Below are positions 7,499 through 15,172 of a stretch of 53,177 bases of DNA, in pieces. The stretch is from Gallibacterium melopsittaci (GTDB lineage Bacteria > Pseudomonadota > Gammaproteobacteria > Enterobacterales > Pasteurellaceae): contig NZ_JBHLWA010000032.1 in NCBI RefSeq assembly GCF_042433085.1, forward strand, positions 1 through 53,177, given 5' to 3'. The translations under genes were made by a program, and so were the position numbers. The notes below the pieces were generated by a model. It made no database searches and was not told the DNA's origin. It saw nothing but the letters and a program-made list of their open reading frames with translations. Positions within the stretch are counted from its first letter, which is position 1. Each line of letters opens with the position of its first letter.

Positions 7499-8521
7499 TT
7501 ACATTTGATGTTTTGATTTAGTAATTTTTTGTGGCTCTTTTTCATTTTTACCAAAAAATACTAATAAACTTAGCACTACTGCCCAATCAATAAAGAAACA
7601 GAGAATAGTAAATAATATACCAACTAATAAATGTGTCCCGAATGCAGATTTAAATGAGAATGCAATTTTACCAATTTCTTGGCTTTCAAAAGGTACTTTC
7701 GTAAATTTAAAAATAGAGTCTTCATTAATAAACTCTTGGATACTTGAGCCAATTTCATTAATCGTATTTACAGCTTTTAAATTAGTTTCAAAGCCATATT
7801 GTTTAACTAATACTGTAGTTTGCAAAATATTATCAATAAGACGATTTGTTTCTTTTGCTTTTTTATGAATATTTTCTCGAATATCCTCTACTTTATCATA
7901 ATCATTACTGGTCAATTTTCTTTTTGCAATTTGTTCAATATTCTCTTGATAACGTTGTGCAAGAGTATTCCAATCATTACCCTTAACACCAAAATCTGTC
8001 AGTTTTTCACCCAACACAGTTTCAATTTCTCTAATCAGTTCCTGTGCTCTTTGGCCAACTCCAGGTCTAGCAGGATCTGTAATTTGACGTACTAATTGCT
8101 GAGTTAAAGTTTCAATACGAGTACGTTTTTCTGTAATATCTGGACTAAAATTATTTAATACTTTATCTGCTGCATTGATAACATCGTGTAATTGTTGTTT
8201 ATGTTTTAGTAATTCATCTCTAAATAATTGTTCTTTTTGATAAGAAGTATAAATAGCATTAAAATTTCCAGTAAAGGAGAATAATGAGAAGAAAAAATAA
8301 GTGATTAAAAATCCGCTTATAGGGAGATGATTGAGTTGTCTAAAACCGATAAGAAGAGTGAATCCATACATTAATATTGTAATAGATAATGAAAATGCCC
8401 AAGCAAATTCTTTACCAAATAAATCTGAAAAACCTAATGCAGTTTGAATAAAACTAATTGACATGAAAACAAGTAAAGGAAGGTGTACCCAACCAGGTAG
8501 TTTACGGGATTGTATTTGCAT
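7499..8521 (-). CDS. Membrane protein with long cytoplasmic coiled coil (first gene of GTPase cassette)
   Basis: I do not recognise a family for this 340-residue protein. Three hydrophobic helices occupy about 12-32, 38-60 and 66-86. Residues 95-265 are strongly helical and charged with coiled-coil character, and a longer hydrophobic segment lies at about 296-324, ending with a basic tail. The layout resembles a sensor or membrane anchor with a large soluble helical domain between membrane spans. The ATG at 8521 has AGGA at the right distance. It heads the minus-strand operon leading to the GTPase, GAP1-like, lipoprotein and small exported genes, and is divergent from the XRE regulator. Confidence 0.65.
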   Translation of the reverse strand: MQIQSRKLPGWVHLPLLVFMSISFIQTALGFSDLFGKEFAWAFSLSITILMYGFTLLIGFRQLNHLPISGFLITYFFFSLFSFTGNFNAIYTSYQKEQLFRDELLKHKQQLHDVINAADKVLNNFSPDITEKRTRIETLTQQLVRQITDPARPGVGQRAQELIREIETVLGEKLTDFGVKGNDWNTLAQRYQENIEQIAKRKLTSNDYDKVEDIRENIHKKAKETNRLIDNILQTTVLVKQYGFETNLKAVNTINEIGSSIQEFINEDSIFKFTKVPFESQEIGKIAFSFKSAFGTHLLVGILFTILCFFIDWAVVLSLLVFFGKNEKEPQKITKSKHQM

Positions 8522-8824
8522 TTGATATTCCTAAATAAAATATTAATTCAATAAGTTTTTAAATAATAAATATGTTTGAAAGATTAAACCAGCAACAAAA
8601 AAGCCAGAAAAATACCTAATTTGTTATGATAAAAAGCATAGTTTTTGACTAAATTTGTAGTGTTATTACTAACTTGATTTTATTGCAGCATCGTATTAAG
8701 ACTACATAAAATAACTATGCTTTTATCATAAATAGGTGGTAGACTTTTCTCATTTGTTGAACGAATAACAAACAGGTTAGAAAAATAGCCTTTTTGTTAC
8801 AATAAAAACACGAATAGGTTAAGT
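8522..8824. promoter_or_regulatory. Divergent, repeat-rich intergenic region of the GTPase cassette and XRE regulator
   Basis: The 303-nt region has no ORF. An inverted pair matches bases 8626-8643 with 8713-8729 (one A fewer in the second arm). A second, looser inverted similarity pairs the AACAAAAAAGCC and AATTTGTTAT segments near 8594-8627 with the GGCTATTTTTC and GTTTGTTATTC segments read backwards from about 8763-8799. The arms keep the same order, but the right one has about 45 extra nt. These look like operators or duplicated sites for the divergent regulator. No strong sigma-70 hexamer pair stands out. Confidence 0.5.
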
Positions 8825-9232
8825 ATGGAAATCTATGATAAAGTGAGAGTAATGAGAGAAATTCGCCAATGGTCACAAGAAGATATGGCTGAAAAAATGG
8901 GTATGTCAGTTACAGGGTATGCGAAGATAGAAAGAGGACAATCTAAGTTGCACTATGATAAATTAGAGAGAATTGCGCGAATTTTTAATATTAGTGTACT
9001 GGATCTAGTAACTGTTGATGAGAAGAAACCTATGTGGTATTTCTCAGAACACTCTAATCATAATACTGCAAATTATTATGCTTCAGATGATGCTTTAATT
9101 TTAGAAATTGAAAAATTAAAAGTTACTATTGATAGTTTACAAAATACAATTCAATTAAAGAATGAGTTGCTATTACAAAAAGATAAAGAAATTAATGCTT
9201 TAAAAGAAATTATTGATTTATTGAAGAAGTAA
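8825..9232 (+). CDS. XRE-family transcriptional regulator with C-terminal coiled coil
   Basis: In this 135-residue protein, residues about 6-62 form an XRE/Cro-type helix-turn-helix: MREIRQWSQEDMAEKMGMSV, then YAKIERGQSKL and ISVLDLV. Residues about 85-135 are a leucine-rich coiled coil (LEIEKLKVTIDSLQNTIQLK), probably for dimer or higher assembly. Many small Pasteurellaceae regulators share this plan. It is transcribed away from the GTPase operon across a repeat-containing region, so repression of the operon and of itself is the natural guess. Base composition is as AT-rich as the cassette, which fits co-transfer. Confidence 0.85.
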   Translation: MEIYDKVRVMREIRQWSQEDMAEKMGMSVTGYAKIERGQSKLHYDKLERIARIFNISVLDLVTVDEKKPMWYFSEHSNHNTANYYASDDALILEIEKLKVTIDSLQNTIQLKNELLLQKDKEINALKEIIDLLKK

Positions 9233-9262
9233 TTTTTATTTTTCTTTCACAATACTTATACA

Positions 9263-9312
9263 CCTATAATAGGTATATAGGACAAAAAATTAAACTTTTT
9301 GTCTTATATACC
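9263..9312. repeat. Nested inverted repeats: palindrome plus 17-bp stem hairpin
   Basis: Bases 9272-9288 pair with 9296-9312 over 17 positions with one G-U, leaving a 7-nt loop. Overlapping it is an odd palindrome CCTATAATAGG at 9263-9273, and a further TACCTAT lies just right of the hairpin. It may terminate the XRE gene, but no T-run follows the stem, so a protein-binding role is as likely. Confidence 0.6.
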
Positions 9313-9389
9313 CAGAAATACCTATTCTATTTAGCAAAGTTGATAAGCTCAAATAAGAGACTTGTTTAAAATATTTTTAATAACAATCT

Positions 9390-9995
9390 TTATTGAGATT
9401 CACTGTTTAGTTTTAAGATTAAATCACATGCTTGTTGCATATCATCTTTACACGCTTGCTGTAAATATTGTGTAGCAACAGTAATATTTTTAGTTACACC
9501 TTCCCCAGAATAATACATTACACCAAGAATCGCTTTAGCATGGGGGCTACCTTGATTAGATGCTTTTTGAAACCATTGAAAAGCCTGTTGATAATCTTGT
9601 TTAAGACCTAATCCTAAATAATACATTTCTCCAAGAAATAATTGTGCAGACATAGATTTCTGTGCTGCAGCTTTTTGAAACCATTGAAAGGCTTGTTGAT
9701 AATCTTGTTTAATGCTAGATCCTTCTTTATAGAGTATTCCAAGAGAGACTTGAGCGTCTGCTAGGCCTTGTTCTGCCGCTTTTTTATACCATTTGATTGC
9801 TTCTTTATAATTCTGTTTATCTAGGTAGAGATAACCTGTATAAAATTGGGCCAGTGCATTTCCCTTTTCAGCCTGATATTGCATCTCCGCTGGTGTTAAG
9901 GTAATTGTTTCTTCAGGAGACTTCGTACTTAATTTCAATTTAAATAAGAGAATACCTATTATGATAATAAGGATAAATAAATATTTTTTATTCAT
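9390..9995 (-). CDS. Membrane-anchored Sel1-repeat protein
   Basis: This 201-residue protein has an N-terminal hydrophobic helix (about 5-20) and no lipobox, so it is either exported or anchored by its N-terminus. After that come four Sel1-like repeats of 36 residues, each with the A-x-x-x-L-G and G pattern: LAQFYTGYLYLDKQNYKEA, AQVSLGILYKEGSSIKQDY, AQLFLGEMYYLGLGLKQDY and AKAILGVMYYSGEGV. The middle two share the identical run KQDYQQAFQWFQKA, so they arose by recent duplication. Such proteins are adaptors, often in envelope signalling. The ribosome binding site is weak; a short open frame ends 6 nt upstream. It may belong functionally with the GTPase cassette, whose lipoprotein also has Sel1 repeats. 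Confidence 0.75.
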   Translation of the reverse strand: MNKKYLFILIIIIGILLFKLKLSTKSPEETITLTPAEMQYQAEKGNALAQFYTGYLYLDKQNYKEAIKWYKKAAEQGLADAQVSLGILYKEGSSIKQDYQQAFQWFQKAAAQKSMSAQLFLGEMYYLGLGLKQDYQQAFQWFQKASNQGSPHAKAILGVMYYSGEGVTKNITVATQYLQQACKDDMQQACDLILKLNSESQ

Positions 9996-10000
9996 ATATG

Positions 10001-10102
10001 TTATCGTTCTAAATGTATTTCTATACTTGCTTTACCGCCAAGTCCAGATCCGTTTATTGTAAGATTGATTAAAATGATCTTTAGCGGTAGATTTGTTTTT
10101 CC
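10001..10102 (-). pseudogene. Possible gene remnant upstream of the Sel1 gene
   Basis: A 33-codon open stretch without a start codon ends at a stop at 10001-10003, only 6 nt before the Sel1 gene's ATG. Its translation contains LTINGSGLGGKASIEIHLER, which reads like the tail of a real protein rather than noise. An in-frame stop at 10103-10105 closes it upstream. I infer the end of a deleted upstream gene; this is weak evidence and I do not recognise the family. Confidence 0.25.
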
Positions 10103-10210
10103 TTACGTCTAGCCTGTTATAATATAGATTGCCAGAAGCAAGATGTGTATCGCTAAGGTTTTTTCAGTCGCTTTTGTGAACCACAGTGTCGAGCTAACTT
10201 AATAAATTAT

Positions 10211-10450
10211 TCATTTCCCTTTCTTAATCCAATATTGATAAGGTGTTGTTGCTGTTTCACTTTGCAATAAGGTATGTTCCATAAATTGGCAAAAACCAGG
10301 GATATCACGGGTGGTGGCAGGATCATCTGCTAAAATAAAAAGAATCTCACCATTTTGCATTTCACGAATTTTTTTTCGCACTAACATTACAGGTTCTGGG
10401 CAGCGTAATCCTTGAGTATCCAAGGTTTGATTAATTTTCCATTCAGTCAT
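10211..10450 (-). CDS. tusA: Sulfurtransferase TusA
   Basis: TusA takes sulfur from the cysteine desulfurase IscS and passes it to TusBCD for 2-thiouridine formation in tRNA, and it also affects sulfur flow to other cofactors. The 79-residue protein is of family length and has the defining motif LRCPEPVML at about 15-23, in which the cysteine carries the persulfide. It is divergent from pepQ. Confidence 0.95.
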   Translation of the reverse strand: MTEWKINQTLDTQGLRCPEPVMLVRKKIREMQNGEILFILADDPATTRDIPGFCQFMEHTLLQSETATTPYQYWIKKGK

Positions 10451-10523
10451 ATGATTGTTGCTTATTATGAATAAAGTAGTAATGATACTGCATTTTGGAA
10501 CAAGATGGGATAGTGAGGAAAAG

Positions 10524-11846
10524 ATGAACCTATTATTTGCAACACATTTAGCTCATATTCAAGAATTGGTGCGTGAGGCATTATCTTGCTGTCGTTTAGA
10601 TGGCGTTTGGATTCACGCAGGACAAGCGACTCACTATTTTTTAGATGATCAAACCAAACCTTTTCGTATTAATCCTTATTTCAATTATGTTGTACCTATG
10701 CCACAGGCCGAGGGGAGTTGGGTCTTTTTAGATGGTTATAGCAAGCCACAACTCTATTTTTATCAACCAAAAGATTATTGGTATTTTGTTGAGGCATTAC
10801 CAGATGATTTTTGGTGTGATCAGTTTGATTGGCATATTTTTACTAATACAGAGCAAGTAGCTACCTTTATTAATAATCGTAAAAATTGTGCCTTTATTGG
10901 GGAAGATGAAGCATTAGCAAAAGCGTTAGGCTTTTTCGCTATTAATGATCGTAAGTTATTGAATATTCTTAATTATTATCGAGCATATAAAACTGAATAT
11001 GAAATCACTTGCATCTTTCAGGCACAAAAGCCTGCTTTATTGGGGCATCAAGCAGCGAAACAGGCTTTTGATGAGGGAAAAAGTGAGTTTGCGATTAATG
11101 CTGCTTACTTACAAGCTAGTGAACAATCAGATTTAAATGTACCTTATGGCAATATCGTGGCATTAAATCAACACGGATCCGTATTACATTACAATCGTTT
11201 AGATAAACAGGCTCCGACTGAAACCAAGAGTTTTCTGATTGATGCAGGGGCAACTTATTATGGTTATGCGTCTGATATTACTCGTACTTATCAACGTGCG
11301 GAACATTCACTATTTAGTCAGTTATTGCAAGGAATGGAAAAAATTAAGCAAGATATTATTACTGATTTGCAAATTGGCTATAACTATTTAACTTATCATA
11401 CGCAAATGCAACAACGTGTGGCACAACTGCTGCACGATACTGAATTAGTGAAATTGCCAGCAGAACACATTTTTGATCTTGGGATTAATCGGGCGTTTTT
11501 ACCACACGGTTTAGGGCATTTTTTAGGTTTACAGGTTCATGATATTGGTGGTTGGCAACAAAATAAACGAGGTGCGATTAAGCGTCCACCAGAAGTGTAT
11601 CCGAGTTTACGTTGTACTCGTGAATTAGCCGAAGGTATGGTGTTAACCGTTGAGCCAGGACTTTATTTTATTGAACTATTATTAGCGCCATGGCGTACTC
11701 ACGAATGTGCGAATAAAATTGATTGGCAAGCGATTGAATCCTTAAAAGCATTTGGGGGGATTCGAACCGAAGATAACATTGTGATGCGTGCTAATGGAGC
11801 AGAAAATCTTACCGTGAAAATGCAGCAACAACTGCAACAATCATAA
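10524..11846 (+). CDS. pepQ: Xaa-Pro dipeptidase
   Basis: PepQ is a metal-dependent cytosolic peptidase that cleaves dipeptides with C-terminal proline. The product, 440 residues from the chosen start, aligns with E. coli PepQ along its length. The pita-bread metal ligands are visible in IDAGATYYGYASDITRTY, HGLGHFLGLQVHD, EPGLYF and GGIRTEDN. I chose the ATG at 10524, preceded by GAGGAAAA, because the family begins MxxL...HIxxLQ; an upstream frame from 10455 adds unconserved residues. It starts an apparent operon with yigZ and hemG, in which the next start follows after 8 nt. Confidence 0.95.
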   Translation: MNLLFATHLAHIQELVREALSCCRLDGVWIHAGQATHYFLDDQTKPFRINPYFNYVVPMPQAEGSWVFLDGYSKPQLYFYQPKDYWYFVEALPDDFWCDQFDWHIFTNTEQVATFINNRKNCAFIGEDEALAKALGFFAINDRKLLNILNYYRAYKTEYEITCIFQAQKPALLGHQAAKQAFDEGKSEFAINAAYLQASEQSDLNVPYGNIVALNQHGSVLHYNRLDKQAPTETKSFLIDAGATYYGYASDITRTYQRAEHSLFSQLLQGMEKIKQDIITDLQIGYNYLTYHTQMQQRVAQLLHDTELVKLPAEHIFDLGINRAFLPHGLGHFLGLQVHDIGGWQQNKRGAIKRPPEVYPSLRCTRELAEGMVLTVEPGLYFIELLLAPWRTHECANKIDWQAIESLKAFGGIRTEDNIVMRANGAENLTVKMQQQLQQS

Positions 11847-11854
11847 GGAACGTT

Positions 11855-12466
11855 ATGCAGTATCCTGTATTACAGCAAGCGGTGAATTTTAGTGAAGAGA
11901 TTAAAAAAAGCCGCTTTATTACTTATCTCCAGCCAGTAGCAAATTTAGACGAAGCAAAGCAGTTTTGGCAACAGATCAAAGCAGAACATCCTGATGCCCG
12001 TCATCATTGTTGGGCAACAGTGGCTGGTGCACCGACTGACTCGCAGCAGTATGGTTTTTCTGATGATGGTGAGCCATCAGGAACGGCAGGTAAACCAATG
12101 TTAAATGTCTTGTTAGGTAGTGGAATTGGTGAAATTTGTGCCGTGGTTGTGCGTTATTATGGGGGAATTTTGTTAGGTACGGGCGGGTTAGTGCGAGCTT
12201 ATGGTAATGGGGTACAACAAGCCTTAAAATTAGCAACCACCATAATCAAAGTAGAGCGACAACAATATCAATTAGTCTGTCAGTATGCACAATGGGCGTG
12301 GCTGGAGACGTTGTTGAAACAGTATGATGTGGAAATTGTGCAACAAACTTATACTGATCAAGTTTGTTTAATCCTAGCGATTGCTCCTGAGCAGGTTAGT
12401 GAACTGAATACCCAGTTAAATGAACGTTCTGCGGGACAACTTGAATTACAACAATTAGAAACTTGA
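11855..12466 (+). CDS. yigZ: YigZ/IMPACT family protein
   Basis: This 203-residue protein matches E. coli YigZ in length and in the N-terminal UPF0029/IMPACT domain, with KKSRFITYL, HHCWA and the signature FSDDGEPSGTAGKPML at about 68-83, followed by VRYYGGILLGTGGLVRAYG. The C-terminal part has the ferredoxin-like DUF1949 fold. Eukaryotic IMPACT proteins regulate the Gcn2 pathway; the bacterial role is not settled. It lies between pepQ (8 nt gap) and hemG (8 nt gap) in one operon. Confidence 0.93.
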   Translation: MQYPVLQQAVNFSEEIKKSRFITYLQPVANLDEAKQFWQQIKAEHPDARHHCWATVAGAPTDSQQYGFSDDGEPSGTAGKPMLNVLLGSGIGEICAVVVRYYGGILLGTGGLVRAYGNGVQQALKLATTIIKVERQQYQLVCQYAQWAWLETLLKQYDVEIVQQTYTDQVCLILAIAPEQVSELNTQLNERSAGQLELQQLET

Positions 12467-12474
12467 GAATAACT

Positions 12475-12990
12475 ATGAAAACATTGATTTTATATTTAAC
12501 CCATGATGGACAGACACGAAAAATTGCGGAAGCTATTTCAGCACAACTTACGGGACAATGTGCGATGGCAAATTTGGCCGAGAATATGGATATTGATCTT
12601 ACACCGTATGATCGTGTGGTTTTGGGGGCTTCTATTCGTTATGGCAAGTTTAATCCTAAGTTATACGTCTTTATTCGTGAGCATAAACAACAGTTAAAAG
12701 CCAAAAAAGGGGCATTATATACGGTGAATCTAACCGCACGTAAAGCGGATAAAAATACGCCACAAACCAATGTTTATACGCGTAAATTATTAGCGAAGAT
12801 TGCATGGCAACCTCAAGTGGTTCAAGTATTTGCTGGGGCGTTATTTTATCCACGTTATACTTGGTTTGACCGCACAATGATTCGTTTTATTATGAAGTTG
12901 ACAGGGGGAGAAACTGATCCTCGAAAAGAAGTGGAATATACGGATTGGAAACAGGTTGCAAACTTTGCCCAACAGATTGATCAGTTATAA
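12475..12990 (+). CDS. hemG: Menaquinone-dependent protoporphyrinogen IX dehydrogenase
   Basis: HemG is a flavodoxin-like, membrane-associated enzyme that oxidises protoporphyrinogen IX to protoporphyrin IX and passes electrons to quinones. The 171-residue product has the flavodoxin FMN-phosphate loop LTHDGQTRKIAE near residues 8-19 and the long insert loop typical of HemG (KLTGGETDPRKEVEYTDW) near the C-terminus. I chose the ATG at 12475; an in-frame TTG at 12463 overlaps the yigZ stop but adds only four residues. It ends at a strong terminator shared with rpsT. Confidence 0.92.
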   Translation: MKTLILYLTHDGQTRKIAEAISAQLTGQCAMANLAENMDIDLTPYDRVVLGASIRYGKFNPKLYVFIREHKQQLKAKKGALYTVNLTARKADKNTPQTNVYTRKLLAKIAWQPQVVQVFAGALFYPRYTWFDRTMIRFIMKLTGGETDPRKEVEYTDWKQVANFAQQIDQL

Positions 12991-13003
12991 GAGAGATAAT
13001 AAA

Positions 13004-13035
13004 AAAACCGCCAATTTTTGATGGCGGTTTTCTTT
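13004..13035. terminator. Bidirectional terminator between hemG and rpsT
   Basis: The 10-bp perfect stem 13004-13013 / 13022-13031 contains A-runs and T-runs on both sides, so it can end hemG (+) and rpsT (-). Confidence 0.9.
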
Positions 13036-13055
13036 TAATTATGTCAAAAAAATCA

Positions 13056-13319
13056 TTAAGCTAATTTTTTGATATGTGCAGATAATTTAGATTTGTGATT
13101 TGCTGCTTTGTTTTTGTGGATTAAGCCTTTAGAAGCCATTCTATCCACAACTTTTTGCATTTCAACGAAAGCTGTTTCTGCAACTGCTTTATCGCCAGCG
13201 GCTACTGCTGCATAAACTTTTTTGATATAAGTACGCATCATAGAGCGTTGGCTTGCGTTATGTTGACGGCGTTTTTCAGATTGAACCGCACGTTTTTTTG
13301 CTGACTTGATATTAGCCAA
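13056..13319 (-). CDS. rpsT: 30S ribosomal protein S20
   Basis: S20 binds 16S rRNA early in small-subunit assembly. The 87-residue product has the expected lysine/arginine-rich helical sequence (ANIKSAKKRAVQSEKRRQHN; GLIHKNKAANHKSKLS). The start is the TTG at 13317-13319, 7 nt after GGGAG. E. coli rpsT also starts with UUG and is autoregulated through its weak start, so the same control is likely. A second TTG two codons upstream would crowd the ribosome binding site. Confidence 0.97.
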   Translation of the reverse strand: MANIKSAKKRAVQSEKRRQHNASQRSMMRTYIKKVYAAVAAGDKAVAETAFVEMQKVVDRMASKGLIHKNKAANHKSKLSAHIKKLA

Positions 13320-13368
13320 GGTCAAACTCCCAAAATTTCTAATTAATTACACTAAAAACGAAAGGCGT

Positions 13369-13399
13369 AAAATATGCCTATTTTTTAAGCCCTTGTCAA
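13369..13399 (-). promoter_or_regulatory. rpsT promoter
   Basis: On the minus strand a perfect -35 TTGACA (13394-13399) is followed by a 17-nt spacer and CATATT (13071-equivalent position 13371-13376), or a 19-nt spacer and TATTTT (13369-13374). Transcription would start about 45 nt before the UUG. Confidence 0.6.
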
Positions 13400-13605
13400 T
13401 CGATTTATTGCCTGATGCCGAAATTTGCTTCGAGAGTAAGCAGTGGCAATGGTGTGCTTGCCTCAGTGAGACACAACCGAAGTAAGCCAAATAAAAGGCG
13501 GGCGAAATTTTACCAGTTTTTTCTGGGAGAATATAGCGTAAAAAGTAAAAATCTATACAATGAGCCGTAATTTTTACCACATTAAATAGAAAATGGCAGG
13601 TTATT

Positions 13606-15171
13606 TTGAGTAAAGGATTATTAAAATCGGGCATTGTCGTTAGCAGTATGACGCTGTTATCTCGTATCTTAGGGTTAGTGCGTGATGTTGTGATTGCTAA
13701 TCTATTAGGTGCAGGCGTAGCGGCAGATGTCTTTTTATTTGCAAACCGTATTCCTAATTTTTTACGCCGTTTATTTGCTGAGGGGGCTTTTTCTCAGGCA
13801 TTTGTTCCCGTATTAGCCGAATATCAAAAAGATGGTGATTTAGATAAAACAAGAGCATTTATTGCCAAAGTATCAGGAACATTGGGAGGATTGGTAACCA
13901 TAGTAACGTTATTAGCAATGATTGGCTCACCAGTCGTTACTGCTATTTTTGGTACGGGTTGGTTCTTAGATTGGTTAAATGATGGTGCAGAAGCAGAAAA
14001 ATTTACGCAAGCCTCACTGTTGCTAAAAATCACTTTTCCTTATTTATGGTTTATTACGTTAGTGGCGTTATCTGGGGCAATTCTGAATTCGATTGGTAAA
14101 TTTGGTGTGATGTCATTTTCACCCGTGCTGTTGAATATTGCGATGATTGGTTCTGCACTGTTTCTGGCTCCACATTTAGATAATCCCAATCTTGGTTTAG
14201 CGATAGGGATTTTTCTTGGTGGATTATTACAGTTCCTGTTTCAAATTCCATTTTTAAAACAAGCAGGACTATTGGTACGACCTCGTTGGGCATGGCATGA
14301 TGCAGGGGTCAAAAAAATTCGTACTTTAATGATCCCAGCACTTTTCGGCGTTTCTGTTAGTCAGATTAATCTGTTGCTAGATACGTTTATTGCCAGTTTC
14401 TTGATGACAGGATCAATTAGCTGGTTATATTATTCTGATCGTTTATTAGAGTTTCCGCTTGGTCTATTTGGTATCGCAATTTCGACTGTGATTTTGCCAA
14501 CGCTTTCACGCCATCATGTACAAAATAATGATATGCAAAGTAATTTAGCCTTTCGCCAAACTTTGGATTGGGGCGTGCGAATGATTTTATTACTCGGTAT
14601 TCCTGCTATGGTAGGGATTGCGTTGTTAGCTCAGCCAATGTTATTAGTGTTCTTTATGCGTGGGCATTTTTCTTTAAGTGATGTACAAGCGACATCTTAT
14701 TCATTATGGGCGTTTAATGCAGGGTTGTTGAGTTATATGTTAATTAAAATCTTGGCAAATGGTTATTATGCTCGTCAGGATACGAAAACCCCTGTGCGTT
14801 ATGGGATTATTGCAATGGTGAGTAATATGGGCTTTAATTTATTAGCGATCCCATTTAGTTATGTTGGCTTAGCGATTGCTTCGGCGATGTCAGCAACATT
14901 AAACGCCTTTTTGTTGTATCGAGGATTAACGAAGCAAGAGGTTTACCATTTTTCCACTAAAAGCCTGCTCTTTTTTGGTAAAGTGGTGTTAGCAGCGGGA
15001 ATGATGGGGGGCGTATTATTTTATTTCACACCGAGTTTGTCTGAATGGTATGCAATGACCTTTGCTTGGCGCGTGATTTGGCTTGCTGGATTAATTGCCG
15101 TTGCTGCGGTTTGTTATTTATGTGTATTACTGATACTAGGTGTGAGAAAGAAAGATTTATTGGCACACTAA
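13606..15171 (+). CDS. murJ: Lipid II flippase MurJ
   Basis: MurJ moves lipid-linked peptidoglycan precursor across the inner membrane. The 521-residue protein is hydrophobic throughout with about 14 membrane helices of the MOP superfamily and carries the conserved N-terminal block RIPNFLRRLFAEGAFSQAF at about 47-65, with the essential arginines. The start is the TTG at 13606, giving MSKGLLKSGIVV as in Haemophilus; no in-frame ATG lies nearby. The DMT permease gene begins 2 nt after its stop, so they are coupled. Confidence 0.95.
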   Translation: MSKGLLKSGIVVSSMTLLSRILGLVRDVVIANLLGAGVAADVFLFANRIPNFLRRLFAEGAFSQAFVPVLAEYQKDGDLDKTRAFIAKVSGTLGGLVTIVTLLAMIGSPVVTAIFGTGWFLDWLNDGAEAEKFTQASLLLKITFPYLWFITLVALSGAILNSIGKFGVMSFSPVLLNIAMIGSALFLAPHLDNPNLGLAIGIFLGGLLQFLFQIPFLKQAGLLVRPRWAWHDAGVKKIRTLMIPALFGVSVSQINLLLDTFIASFLMTGSISWLYYSDRLLEFPLGLFGIAISTVILPTLSRHHVQNNDMQSNLAFRQTLDWGVRMILLLGIPAMVGIALLAQPMLLVFFMRGHFSLSDVQATSYSLWAFNAGLLSYMLIKILANGYYARQDTKTPVRYGIIAMVSNMGFNLLAIPFSYVGLAIASAMSATLNAFLLYRGLTKQEVYHFSTKSLLFFGKVVLAAGMMGGVLFYFTPSLSEWYAMTFAWRVIWLAGLIAVAAVCYLCVLLILGVRKKDLLAH

Positions 15172-15172
15172 T

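Noticed and set aside
10093..10123. Plus-strand promoter-like TTGTTT...TATAAT before tusA
   Set aside because: The spacer is 19 nt and it would read into the antisense strand of tusA; no terminator or conserved RNA was seen downstream.
13347..13634. 95-codon open frame between rpsT and murJ on the minus strand
   Set aside because: It overlaps the murJ start and the rpsT promoter region, has no family resemblance and no clear ribosome binding site.
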